From positions 4,774,001 to 4,838,000 of the forward strand of contig OZ240214.1 of NCBI GenBank assembly GCA_965197575.1: a stretch of 64,000 nucleotides of DNA, read 5' to 3'. Origin of the DNA: VXOI01 sp965197575. GTDB taxonomy: Bacteria > Chloroflexota > Dehalococcoidia > Lucifugimonadales > UBA3495. Both the position numbers and the translations under genes were made by a program. Position 1 is the first letter of the stretch. Every line of letters begins with the position of its first letter. A model generated the notes under the pieces. That model saw nothing but the letters and a program-made list of their open reading frames with translations. It ran no database searches and was not told the DNA's origin. Of the stretch, positions 43,590 through 52,762 are shown one piece after another.

Positions 43590-44384
43590 CTACTTCCCGG
43601 ATTGGTTGGCTGAACGCCCGGAGTTGCGCCGCTGGCTCCACCAGGACGCCGCGATTGCGTAGCCCAACACCGACATGATGGGGAATACACTGGCAAAGGC
43701 AATGAGACCGAATCCGTCGATCAACGGGCTGCGGCCCGGAATACTGGCGGCGAGCCCCAGTCCCAGCGCGGCCACCACGGGCACCGTAACCGTCGAGGTG
43801 GTCACCCCTCCGCTGTCGTAGGCGAGGGGCACGATTGTCTTGCTGGAGCGGAAGGTCTGCACGATGACGATAATGTAGGCGGCGATGATATACCAGGGCA
43901 GGGGCGTCCCCGTGACTATGCGGAAGCAACCCAGGGCCACGCCGACGGCCACTCCCACCGCTACGGCAATCCGCAGGCCCAGGGCGCGCACCGCGCCGCC
44001 GGACACCCCTTCCGCCTTGAGCGCCACAGCGATCAGGGATGGTTCCGCAATCGTTGTCGCAAAACCGATGGCTGCGGCAAAGGCGTAGACCAGGCCATAC
44101 TCGCGCCAGTCAACCCCACTGGCCAGGTCCTGCTGACCGATGGTCCCGGGGGCGGTAAGCTGCTGCGCCATGGTCTGCCCGATGGGGAAAAGGGCTTTCT
44201 CGAGGCCGACGAGGAAGAGGGCCAGTCCGAAAAGCACCATCACGAACCCGATTGCCATCCGGCCCGGGTTGGGGAGCCGTCGCCGCAGCACGGCCACCTG
44301 GAACACGACCAGGATACCGGCGATGGGCGCGACGTCCAGCACCGTGGACAGCAGGGCGTCTATCAGTCCAAACTCGAAGATCAC
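43590..44384 (-). CDS. DUF1538 membrane protein, second subunit (UmpB-like)
   Basis: A 264-residue protein with about seven hydrophobic segments. FATTIAEPSLIAVALKAEGV and PLAYDSGGVTTSTVTVPVV are DUF1538 signatures; the GVTTS-V-VP element is repeated in the partner gene. The two-component DUF1538 pair UmpAB of Halomonas has been described as a cation/proton antiporter. Overlaps the upstream gene by four bases. Confidence 0.85.
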   Translation of the reverse strand: MIFEFGLIDALLSTVLDVAPIAGILVVFQVAVLRRRLPNPGRMAIGFVMVLFGLALFLVGLEKALFPIGQTMAQQLTAPGTIGQQDLASGVDWREYGLVYAFAAAIGFATTIAEPSLIAVALKAEGVSGGAVRALGLRIAVAVGVAVGVALGCFRIVTGTPLPWYIIAAYIIVIVQTFRSSKTIVPLAYDSGGVTTSTVTVPVVAALGLGLAASIPGRSPLIDGFGLIAFASVFPIMSVLGYAIAASWWSQRRNSGRSANQSGK

Positions 44385-45124
44385 GCGATCATCCCGTAAC
44401 CCATGACACAGATCATCGGGGTAAGGCTGGCAAAGGCTATGAGACCGAAGCCATCGACCATCGGGTTGCGTCCCCGGACCGATGTGGCAAGCCCGACGCC
44501 CAGAGCCGTTACCAGCGGCACGGTAATGGTGCTGGTGGTCACTCCCCCGGAGTCGTAGGCCACGCCGATGATCTCATCGGGAGCAAAGGCGGTCATCGCG
44601 GTGACCAGCACATAACCCCCGATTATCAACGGATGGATGGGCCAACCCCGCAGGATGCGCAGCACACCCAGGAGGATAGCCGCACCCACCGAGAAGGCTA
44701 CCACCATGCGCAGCTCGAAGGCATAGGTGGCCCGGGCTGAATCGGTGGCGTCAATCACCCCGGCCTCAGCCGCGACATCCGCTGCCTCGGCAGTGATGGC
44801 AATCAGGGCCGGTTCGGCGACGGTGGTCCCGAACCCCAGGCAGAAGGCGAAGGCCAGCAGCGCGACGAGGCTGCCCTTTCTGGCGAAACCCTGGGCCAGC
44901 ACCTCGCCCAGCGGGAACAGCCCGCTTTCCAGTCCCTGAATGAAGAGGGTCAATCCGGCCACCACGCATAGCAGACCCAGGGTAACGTTCCAGATGTCGG
45001 GAAAGGGCTGTTGCAGCACCACAACCTGGAAGAAGGCAATAACCAGGATGATGGGCGCCAGGTTGCGCAGCGAATCGAGGGTCCGCCGCAGCATTGCGGT
45101 GACCACCCGGATGCCCTGCTGCAT
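44381..45124 (-). CDS. DUF1538 membrane protein, first subunit (UmpA-like)
   Basis: A protein of about 247 residues with multiple hydrophobic segments, and the motifs GFGTTVAEPALIAITAEAAD, GVAYDSGGVTTSTITVPLV. The start MQQGIRVVTAMLRRTLDSLR at 45124 is preferred because an ATG at 45160 lies inside a GGATTCCGG-type repeat. It is first in the four-gene operon DUF1538-DUF1538-PII-CBS. Confidence 0.82.
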   Translation of the reverse strand: MQQGIRVVTAMLRRTLDSLRNLAPIILVIAFFQVVVLQQPFPDIWNVTLGLLCVVAGLTLFIQGLESGLFPLGEVLAQGFARKGSLVALLAFAFCLGFGTTVAEPALIAITAEAADVAAEAGVIDATDSARATYAFELRMVVAFSVGAAILLGVLRILRGWPIHPLIIGGYVLVTAMTAFAPDEIIGVAYDSGGVTTSTITVPLVTALGVGLATSVRGRNPMVDGFGLIAFASLTPMICVMGYGMIA

Positions 45125-45225
45125 CCGAGGCCTTTGGAGGTTATGGATTCCGGTTTTCACGGGAATCCACGGTCGGAGTGATGGATGTCCGGCAGTACCA
45201 GGGAAATGTCGACAGACCTGCTACA

Positions 45226-45336
45226 ACGGTTGGGGATGATGGGCCAGGGTGAACGACAGGATCAATCCGGCATTGGCCAACAGGCAGTGGCCGTCAAAGG
45301 CAACGTGGATCCGGTCGGGGCGGCTCAGGTGATAGC
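45226..45336 (-). pseudogene. IS1380-family transposase, N-terminal fragment
   Basis: RPDRIHVAFDGHCLLANAG and LILSFTLAHHPQPL match the conserved start of IS1380 transposases (RIxVxFDDHxLVANAGLLL). A stop follows directly and nothing else of the element remains. No gene is seen in 45340-45560. Confidence 0.5.
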
Positions 45337-45560
45337 ATCAATTGGGTGCTCCGGGTCTGGGGGCGGTTTTGTCTTCCCGAAACCATTATCCCCAAAGCCT
45401 GGAGCGCTCTCTTACCTCTTCAACCCGCCGACACACGCATCCCTTCGGGGGATTGGGAATAAATCATCAACAGTACCTCTTGGGTGTGGTCAGACGAGAT
45501 GCCGTCGGCAGTCTAGCAGACAGGAATAATTGGCGGCAAGGCGGTTATGACTTCACATGC

Positions 45561-46193
45561 TCATTGAACCATCCCAAGATCGGGGTCGATTCCGGTAGGG
45601 GGCAGAAACGTACGCCAAGGGGAATGACGCCGGTTGAGCGTGCGATAGACGGTTGGTCTTGAGACGGAGAAGAGCTCGGCGAGATCGCTGATGGAATACT
45701 CGCCGGTGGCATGCATGCGGCAGAGTTCCCGCTGCTGCCGGTCGGACAGTTTGGGCTGCTTGCCGCGCAATTTCCCCCTGGCTCGGGCGATGGCCATGCC
45801 CTCGCGGGTGCGCATGCGGATGAGATCAGCCTCGAACTCGGCGAAGGTGGCGAGGATATTGAAGAACATCTTTCCCATCGGATCGTCCGGGTCGTAGAGC
45901 GCCCGTCCAAGGGCCAGTTTCACGCCTCGTTCCCGAAGCTGATCAGCGATGGCGCGCGCATCCGGGACGGACCTGGCCAGCCGGTCGAGTTTCGGCACGA
46001 CCAGCGTGTCGCCTTGGCGCACGGCGGCGAGGGCCTGGTCGAGGCCGGGGCGGGCGCGGGGCGTGCCGGTGAGGCCGTGACCGGTGTAGATGCGATCCTC
46101 GGCGACACCCAGTTCCAGGAGCGCCTGGCGCTGGGCGGCCAGATCCTGCTGGTCGGTGGAACAGCGCGCGTATCCGATGAGCGTTGCCGTCAT
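45561..46193 (-). CDS. tnpR: Tn3-family resolvase (serine recombinase)
   Basis: A 210-residue protein: MTATLIGYARCSTDQQDLAA with the nucleophilic Ser in RCSTD, VVPKLDRLARSVPDARAIAD, and GKMFFNILATFAEFEADLIR, then the C-terminal helix-turn-helix ISDLAELFSVSRPTVYRTLN. It resolves cointegrates of the surrounding Tn3-type element. The last residues are encoded in the terminal inverted repeat, and the stop codon falls outside the transposon. The 190 bp between tnpR and tnpA contain the likely res site. Confidence 0.9.
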   Translation of the reverse strand: MTATLIGYARCSTDQQDLAAQRQALLELGVAEDRIYTGHGLTGTPRARPGLDQALAAVRQGDTLVVPKLDRLARSVPDARAIADQLRERGVKLALGRALYDPDDPMGKMFFNILATFAEFEADLIRMRTREGMAIARARGKLRGKQPKLSDRQQRELCRMHATGEYSISDLAELFSVSRPTVYRTLNRRHSPWRTFLPPTGIDPDLGMVQ

Positions 46194-46384
46194 GGGGGAA
46201 GTGTACGTATAGGGTCCCGCTTCCGCAATTGTTTCCGTACCATTCATATGAGATGCTCCCGGCTGAGATGCTCCCGGCCTTGGCTTGGCGGAGGTCTAAG
46301 CGACAGGCTGCGCCGTACGCTGGACGATCCCCTTACGGACAGCGCCGCGCCTGCCGGTATGAACGGATAGCGGAGAGGTGGAAC
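46194..46384. promoter_or_regulatory. Probable res site between tnpR and tnpA
   Basis: A non-coding 191-bp gap between divergent genes contains the direct repeat GATGCTCCCGGC (two copies near 46252 and 46265) and inverted GTGTACGTATAG / CCGTACCATTCATATG elements. Position and spacing are typical of Tn3 res, but the subsites were not resolved. Confidence 0.45.
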
Positions 46385-48647
46385 ATGCCGAGACGAAGCA
46401 TCTGGAGCGCGCGCCAGCGCGCGGCCCTGTTCGACCTGCCCACGGACGAAGCTGCCCTGCTGGGCCATTACACGCTGTCCGACGACGACATTGAGCATAT
46501 CCGGGTGCGGCGCGGGGGGCACAACCGGCTTGGCTTCGCGCTCCAACTTTGCGTCTTTCGATATCCGGGACGGCTTCTGGCGTCAGGGGAGGCCATTCCC
46601 CTGAACGTCCTTCGCTTCATTGCCGCACAGCTTGGCATGCGTGCCGAAGGCCTCGATGGCTATGCTGTGCGGGAGGAGACCTGGAGGGAACACCCCGCCC
46701 CGCCGAGATCCGGCGCATCTACGGCTACCGGATGTTCACGGGGCGTTGCGCCCGGGACCTGAAGATCTGGCTCGAGATCGAGGCGGAAGCGGCGCGCTCG
46801 AATGAGGGGCTGGCGCGGCGGTTCGTTGAGGAGTGCCGACTCCGGCAGGTGATCCTGCCGGGATTATCGGTCCTGGAGCGTCTTTGCGCGGACGCACTCG
46901 TTGCCGCAGAGCGCCGGATAGAGACGCGCATCGCCTCAGGCTTGGACCATGCCATGCGCATGCGTCTCGACCGGCTGCTTACCGAGGAAGTCGACGGCGG
47001 TGTGAGCCGGTTCGTCTGGTTGCGCCGGTTCGAGGTGGGCCGGAACTCGGCCGACATCAACGGCCTTCTCGATCGCCTGGAATTCCTGCAGGGCTTCGAT
47101 CTTCCCTCCGGTCTGCTGGAGACCGTTCCTCCGCATCGCATTGCCCGTCTTCGCCGACAGGGGGAGCGCTACTTCACAGACGGGTTGCGCGACATTTCCG
47201 GTGATCGCCGTCTCGCCATCCTCGCCGTCTGTGCCGTGGAGTGGCGCGGCGCTATCGCCGATGCCGTGGTTGAGACCCACGACCGGGTCGTCGGCCAGAC
47301 CTTCCGTAGTGCGAAGCGGCACTGCGATGAGCGCATTCAGGATTCGAGGGCGGTACTGCATGATACCCTGGACGCCTTCAGGACCCTTGGAACGGCCCTT
47401 CTCGAGGCAAAAGGGGAAGGAGGGCCGCTGGAGGGGGCCGTCGCGGCTGCCGGCGGCTGGCAGAAGCTCGAAGGCGTTGTCGCTGCGGCTGAGCAGCTGA
47501 GCGGCACGATGTCTGCCGATCCCCTGGCTCACGTTGTTCAAGGCTGGCCCCGGTTCCGGCGTTATGCGCCACGCATGTTGCGCGCACTCGAGATCCAGGC
47601 TTCCGGAGCTGGCGAACCGATCCTTGCAGCGTTGAAAGCCATCGCAGCCGGGTCCCACGACATGTCCCGGACCTTCCTGCGCCGTAATTCGAGGTGGCAT
47701 CAGCATCTCAACGCTCGCCTGCCGGTGATCGCCGGCTCTGGGAAGTCGCCGCGCTTTTCCATATGCGCGACGCCTTTCGCTCCGGCGACGTCTGGCTCGC
47801 GCACTCCCGGCGCTACGGCGATGTAAAGCGCGCCCTGGCGCCGGTCGAAGCAGTGCATGCAACGGCCCGGCTGGCGGTCCCCTTCGAACCGCGGGAGTGG
47901 TTGGCCGAGCGCAAGGCGCGTCTGGTCGAGGGCCTGGATCACCTCGCCGATGCCTCGTACCACGGCAGGATATCCGGCGGCGCCATCGAGAATGGCGAAC
48001 TCAGGATCAGCCGGCCCGCCACCGCAATGCCGGAGGATGTCGATGAACTCGTGCTCGACCTCTATCGTCGCCTGCCCGAGGTACGGATCACCGGTATTCT
48101 GCTGGAGGTGGACGCCGCCACCGGTTTCACCGGCGCTTTCACGCACCTGCGCACGGGTGCGCCCTGCAAAGACAGAATCGGACTCCTGAACGTCCTCCTC
48201 GCGGAAGGGCTCAATCTGGGTCTCAGCAAGATGGCCGAGGCCTCCAACACTCATGACTTCTTCCAGCTCTCGCGCCCCTCGCGCTGGCACATCGAAAGCG
48301 AGGCGATGGACCGGGCCCTGGCCATGGTGATCGAAGCGCAGGCACAACTGCCCATGGCCAGCCACTGGGGCTTGGGCCTTACCGCTTCCAGCGATGGGCA
48401 GTTCTTCCCGGCCGCACGCCAGGGTGAAGCGATGAACCTGGTCAACGCCCGCTATGGCAGCGAACCGGGGCTCAAGGCCTATACCCATGTCTCGGACCGG
48501 TTCGGACCGTTGTAAAAATGGTTGACTTTAGTCACATGACCATTGTCAGCCTTCTCTGAAGACGCGGTCTCAGCCGCGCCGCCGCCCCAACAGTGCAAGG
48601 CGGCTCCGCCCGGGAATCCCACCCGGGAACACCGAACTGGTCCCCGC

Positions 48648-50213
48648 TCAAGCCACTCCACGGGCATCCGCCCGCCGGACCGCCCGAACCGGATTGGGTC
48701 GGCCCCGCGGCCTCCCCAGCCGGTGTTGCGCTGCAAGCGCCGGTCTCAGCTGCCCCAGGACCGCGCCCCAGTACGTCCACACGTGCTTCGCTCGCTTCCT
48801 CACGGGTACGGCGAAGGCGACATGGGCGCCATTGCCGACGGGCGCGACCCGCCGGCGGGGGATGCGCTCGGAACACCTGAGCAAACGACGGGCCAGCACC
48901 AAGGCGGCAGCCTGGTGCACCGTCAGCCCGTAACGCTCCATGAACTTCACCCGGCCGATGACGGAACTGAAGGCCGGGTTGACCTGATGAACTTCCACTC
49001 CCTGACGGCAGCCGCGGGAGACGAAGTACGCCTTGAGCTTTCCGTAGCTGAAACTGGACAGCATCCGGGAGTATTTGCGGGACTCGCCTTCCAGGGCGGC
49101 CTTCTTCTGCCGGAAGTCCAGCTTCTCGATGACGATGGGCTTGCCGGCGGCTCTGGCGTACTCCACCACGCTGGCCACCGCGTCGCCGATAAGGGCCTCA
49201 GCCTGGTTGGTGTTCTTGCCGTAGGTCACCAACGGCACGCGCCAAGCGTTCAGATAATTGCCGCTGCTGTTGGTCTCGGCCACCGCCAGGTGGCCGGCGT
49301 TCAGGTCCACGCCGATGGCGCCGCGCCGCCGGTCCGTAGTTGTCGCTACCGCCATCATCTCCGTGGTGGCGAACACCCGCCATCCCTTTGCGTCCCGCTT
49401 GAACCGGTAGCCGATGGCCTGCCCCAGATTGGCGGCTCTCGCCGCCTGCTCACCGTGCTGACGCCGGCAGGCGGCGTACTCGGCATTGCTCTCCAACGCC
49501 GCCAGCACCTGCTCGTGGCCATAGGCGAATCTCACGCCCTCAATCACCACATATTTGCCATGCTGTTCGGCCAAGCAATCCGGCATCCGCAGCCGCAGGG
49601 TCAGGGAGCCATCGTCTGAAACTGTGGCCACGCATAGCTGGCAACCGCCGGTCTCATCCCGGCTGCCCAGCACGAAGAACTCATCACTGCGGGCTGCCCG
49701 CCACTCCCGGAGCCATTCCTCATGGCTGCCATACCCGTTGGCCTCCAGATGATGTTGCTTACGCCACAGCCGCTTCGACCCGAAGCACAGCCGGACCCGG
49801 TCCGCGGCCAGGTCGGCCTCCAATCCCGCCAGGCGAGACCTCAGATTGGCCAACCGTCTCCGCTTCTGGTGGACCTGGCGCCATTGCGCCTGCTCCTCAG
49901 CTCGGGCAATCTCCCGCTCCGCGCGGGCGATGCGCCGCTGCAGGCTGTCCTGCCGCAACTTCCCGGCCTCCCGCACCGAGGCTATCTTGCCCTCCAGCGA
50001 CACCCTCACCCCGTTGAACATCCGGGCCGGTATCCCGTACTCCCGCAGATAAGCGTTCTTCAGGGACGTGGCGGACCGTCCCGCCGCCACGGCGGCGAAC
50101 AGCTTCCGTTGCACCCGGCCGTACAGCTCGCCGTAGGCCGACAGCGCAGCTTCACCGTCCCCACGGTCCATGCCCCGGAAAACGGTGACGCGGGTCTGGT
50201 ATGTTCCTATCAT
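48648..50213 (-). CDS. tnpB: IS607-type TnpB with His at RuvC-III (copy 3)
   Basis: 521 residues, almost identical to copy 1 in the central and C-terminal part (KQHHLEANGYGSHEEWLREW, AVATTTDRRRGAIGVD), but with FAAVAAG near the N-terminus as in copy 2 and a private YGIPARM. RuvC positions are Asp, Glu, His as in the other copies. Confidence 0.86.
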   Translation of the reverse strand: MIGTYQTRVTVFRGMDRGDGEAALSAYGELYGRVQRKLFAAVAAGRSATSLKNAYLREYGIPARMFNGVRVSLEGKIASVREAGKLRQDSLQRRIARAEREIARAEEQAQWRQVHQKRRRLANLRSRLAGLEADLAADRVRLCFGSKRLWRKQHHLEANGYGSHEEWLREWRAARSDEFFVLGSRDETGGCQLCVATVSDDGSLTLRLRMPDCLAEQHGKYVVIEGVRFAYGHEQVLAALESNAEYAACRRQHGEQAARAANLGQAIGYRFKRDAKGWRVFATTEMMAVATTTDRRRGAIGVDLNAGHLAVAETNSSGNYLNAWRVPLVTYGKNTNQAEALIGDAVASVVEYARAAGKPIVIEKLDFRQKKAALEGESRKYSRMLSSFSYGKLKAYFVSRGCRQGVEVHQVNPAFSSVIGRVKFMERYGLTVHQAAALVLARRLLRCSERIPRRRVAPVGNGAHVAFAVPVRKRAKHVWTYWGAVLGQLRPALAAQHRLGRPRGRPNPVRAVRRADARGVA

Positions 50214-50812
50214 CAAGCAGTCTCCGCAGCCGCCGCTGCCGACATTGCGCGCTCCGCCCGCCGCCGCGCCGAGTGCCGCCCGTAAAGGCGCGCGCACAGC
50301 GAAGTCATCACCTCGGTGGCGTCCCGCACCAGATCATCCTCAAGCTCCCCTTCGTCCATCACCGCGATCCGGGCTCCCCGGCCGGCCAACGCCGCCTCCA
50401 CATACTCGAAACCAAAACGGCACAACCTCTCCCGGTGCTCCACCACTATGGTCCGCACCGTATGATCTCCCACAACACGGCGCAGCTGCCGCCGGTCCCC
50501 ATCCAGTCCGGAACCAATCTCCTTCACCACCTCATCCGGCCGGTGGCCATGTTGGGTGGCCCACGCCACCACCCGGCCCACCTGCCGGTCCAGGTCCTCG
50601 CGCTGGTCACCGGAGGAGACCCGGGCATACACCACGCAGCGGCCTTCGTCTTCAGGAGGCACCACCACATAGTACCGCCCGGTGGGCAGCCGCTCGATCT
50701 GGAGCTCCGGGGGCAACTTGCCGGCGAGGTGCAGCCGGGAGGTGGTTGCCTTATCGAAGCCGTAGAGCCTGCCCCAAGCGGTGAGACTGATGCGGCGACT
50801 AACAACATCCAT
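50213..50812 (-). CDS. tnpA: IS607 serine recombinase TnpA (copy 3)
   Basis: 199 residues. It has REDLDRQVG, EIGSGLDGD and FEYVEA like copy 2 but ATQHGHRPDEV at a position where both others have ATGHGHRPDEV. With a tnpB like copy 1, the element is a mosaic of the other two. Confidence 0.92.
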   Translation of the reverse strand: MDVVSRRISLTAWGRLYGFDKATTSRLHLAGKLPPELQIERLPTGRYYVVVPPEDEGRCVVYARVSSGDQREDLDRQVGRVVAWATQHGHRPDEVVKEIGSGLDGDRRQLRRVVGDHTVRTIVVEHRERLCRFGFEYVEAALAGRGARIAVMDEGELEDDLVRDATEVMTSLCARLYGRHSARRRAERAMSAAAAAETA

Positions 50813-51660
50813 AATAGACTACATTATACTACTACTTCAGCTGTTGACAACCCTTCGCAACGCAAACAATTCCAGCCACGGTCAACGAAGCGCCCTATAT
50901 TCTCGACGGGTTGTTGATGACCAGGGCCGGGCGTCGCATCCGCGAGCAATACGCCGACACCGGCGGCTTCACCGGCCATGTCTTCGCCGTCACATCCCTG
51001 CTCGGCTATCGGTTCATCCCGCGCATCCGGGACCTGCCATCGAAGCGGCTGCATGTCTTCGAGCCCAGACGCGTTCCGAAACCCCTGACCGGATTGACCG
51101 GCAACTAAATCCGGGAGGACGTGATCGTGCGCAACTGGCCGGACATCCTGCGGGTTGCTGCCACCCTGACCAGCGGCGCCCTTCCGCCGAGCCAGCTGCT
51201 GCGAAAGTTCGCGGCCTATCCGCGCCAGCACCAACTGGCTGTCTCCCTCCGCGAAATCGGACGGGTCGAACGAACGCTCTTCATCGTCGACTGGCTGCTC
51301 GACGCCGATATGCAGCGCAGAGCCAACACCGGCCTGAACAAGGGCGAGGCTCATCACGCGCTCAAGAACGCGCTCCGCATCGGGCGCCAGGGCGAAATCC
51401 GCGACCGCTCGAGCGAGGGCCAGCACTACCGCATGGCCGGGCTCAACCTGCTCGCCGCCATCGTCATTTACTGGAATACCGCCCATCTCGACGAGGCGGT
51501 GAGGCAGCGAAAACACGCCGGCCTGACAGCCGAGCCCGAGCTCCTGGCCCACATCTCGCCCCTTGGGTGGGCCCACATCCTGCTCACTGGCGAATACCGG
51601 TGGCCAAAGCGCCGATAGCGGCCTTAGCGTACGATTCTGCCCTCTACCTGAGTCGACCCG

Positions 51661-51859
51661 AGTTCGGGGCGCGCTGGGTTTTGGCTTGAAGGCGGTGGCC
51701 ACCGCCTTCCATTCACTCGGCCTCATCGAAACGGACTGGGCCGATAGTCCTATTGACGGATTGGGGGCGATGGTCGGCGCGTGGCGCTGCGACGAGGAAG
51801 CCAAGGAACAAGCCGTGCCGATGGGCCAGTTGCCGCTGATGAATGAGATTGCTCGCTAC
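51661..51859 (+). pseudogene. RNase H-like/DEDD nuclease gene, C-terminal fragment (part 1)
   Basis: GFGLKAVATAFHSLGLIETD, GAMVGAWRCDEEAKEQA and PLMNEIARY lead up to the IS66 insertion. Removing the IS66 element and one duplication continues the frame in NEVDCKVMMEIVCYLRASH and a stop at 54161. The YNEVDC-x-x-x-M block near the end resembles the last motif (YNxxDC) of TM0106-type RNase H-like nucleases. The N-terminal part is missing beyond the Tn3 border. Confidence 0.45.
51852..51859 (+). repeat. Left 8-bp target duplication of IS66 element
   Basis: CTCGCTAC, repeated at 54094-54101. Confidence 0.92.
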
Positions 51860-51917
51860 GTAAGTGTTCAGACTCGATGAGGTGAATTGAACGAACTCAA
51901 CCGCTTCTGTGAAAAAT

Positions 51918-51926
51918 GCTGGCGTC
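51918..51926 (+). repeat. Left 9-bp target duplication of cassette 3
   Basis: GCTGGCGTC, repeated exactly at 52727-52735. Confidence 0.88.
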
Positions 51927-52084
51927 GGCTTTGCACAATGAACCGGAATTAAAACGAGTAAAAGGATTTTTGCACAACGAATCGCCCCAAGGCCAAGACC
52001 GCGAAGACGCCGAGCTTCCGCACCGGAGACGGCTGGTTCAGATACAATCCAGCCCTGAGGCTCGCGCAGACGCAGAGGACAGGA

Positions 52085-52456
52085 ATGGGAACTTTCCAGA
52101 TAACAGTTGAGATAGGCGACCAGAGCGGCCAGAGGTTCCAAGAGTTGGAGGCGTTGGTGGACACCGGGGCCACATTTACCAAGGTGCCCCGGTCCATCCT
52201 GGAAGCCCTGGGCATACCCGCCGACCGGACCTACACTGCCCTGCTAGCCGACGGACGGCGGGTGCCCAGAGAGCAGGGATGGGCAATCATCCGGCTGGAA
52301 GGGCAACAGTTTCCCACGCCGGTCGCCTTCGGCGAAGAAGGGGAGCCAACTCTGCTCGGCGCCATGGCCTTGGAACACGCCCTCCTAGCCGTGGACCCGC
52401 ACGGACAAAGGCTCATCCCCGTGGATGCCCTGGAAATGACCAGCACGGGAGAGTGA
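52085..52456 (+). CDS. Retropepsin-like aspartic protease, cargo of cassette 3
   Basis: A 123-residue protein starting MGTFQITVEIGDQSGQRFQE. LEALVDTGATFTKVPRSIL has the DTGA active site, RTYTALLADGRRVPREQGWA is the flap strand pair, and TLLGAMALEHALLAVDPHGQ the LLGxxxL element. No signal peptide. It is intact and forms the best template for the split gene at 5806/7196. Why proteases are recurrent cargo of these units is unknown. Confidence 0.85.
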   Translation: MGTFQITVEIGDQSGQRFQELEALVDTGATFTKVPRSILEALGIPADRTYTALLADGRRVPREQGWAIIRLEGQQFPTPVAFGEEGEPTLLGAMALEHALLAVDPHGQRLIPVDALEMTSTGE

Positions 52457-52680
52457 ACAGGGAAAACTCCAGCACGGGCTGAAACGGCGAGCAACCGAAT
52501 GTAAGGACGAAGGCACCCGGCGAGCGAGGGCCAAGCCTCTCAGTTTCCGCCTCAAACCCCTCCAAAGCCGCCGTCCCTCGGACAGGGGACGGCTGGTTCA
52601 CCTTTAACCCGGCCGTCAACTTGGCACAGATGAGACGGAAACCCTGCGCCGTCAACCTCCAGAATCCCAAACAAATAAAT

Positions 52681-52726
52681 CTTGCACAATGAATCGGAAT
52701 TAAAAAAAGATTCATTGTGCAAAGCC
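52681..52726. repeat. GGCTTTGCACAA hairpin, right end of cassette 3 (H6)
   Basis: CTTGCACAATGAATC pairs with GATTCATTGTGCAAAG around GGAATTAAAAAAA. Confidence 0.85.
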
Positions 52727-52735
52727 GCTGGCGTC
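52727..52735 (+). repeat. Right 9-bp target duplication of cassette 3
   Basis: GCTGGCGTC, identical to 51918-51926. Confidence 0.88.
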
Positions 52736-52762
52736 CAGGCGCGATTGTGGCATAAGAGAACT

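Larger units (their letters stand above)
48509..50852 (-). mobile_element. IS607-family element, copy 3 (2,344 bp)
   Basis: Left border GGACC|GTTGTAAAAATGG, right border GACAACC|CTTCGCAAC. Deleting the element and one CC gives TCGGACCCTTCGCAACG, which restores an unbroken tnpA frame (SDRFGPFATQTIPATV). That fixes both borders at single-base level and shows a clean insertion without duplication. Confidence 0.95.
46385..51618 (+). pseudogene. tnpA: Tn3 transposase TnpA, frameshifted and split by IS607 copy 3
   Basis: The pieces in order are MPRRSIWSARQRAALFDLPT (46385), a frame change near 46690, the middle (46690-47730), another near 47740, and the catalytic part to 48506 with ILLEVDAATGFTGAF (first Asp). 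IS607 copy 3 interrupts after SDRFGP. The frame resumes exactly at 50853 (FATQTIPATVNEAPY), through ADTGGFTGHVFAVTSLLGYR, a TAA near 51106, and HHALKNALRIGRQGE with LNKGEAHH (Glu). In the ADTGGFT-H motif the usual Asp reads Gly. Several disabling changes besides the IS607 make it dead. Confidence 0.88.
45582..51660. mobile_element. Tn3-family transposon (tnpR, broken tnpA) carrying IS607 copy 3
   Basis: The 38-bp inverted repeats are at 45582-45619 (GGGGTCGATTCCGGTAGG...) and 51623-51660 (reversed GGGTCGACTCAGGTAGAG...CGCTAAG). They share the GGGTCGA outer and ACGCYAAG inner blocks typical of Tn3. The flanks AGATC and AGTTC may be a 5-bp duplication with one change. Without IS607 the unit would be about 3.7 kb and carries no passenger genes. 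Confidence 0.85.
51927..52726. mobile_element. Hairpin-ended non-autonomous cassette 3 (retropepsin-like gene)
   Basis: Starts GGCTTTGCACAATGAACCGG and ends ATTCATTGTGCAAAGCC, with perfect 9-bp duplications outside. The left end has a duplicated left arm (TTTGCACAACGAATCG) rather than a full hairpin; the right end is a full 46-bp hairpin (52681-52726). The 800-bp unit holds one gene and no transposase. It inserted into the leader of the IS66 transposase, so it moved after that IS arrived or travelled inside it. Confidence 0.85.
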
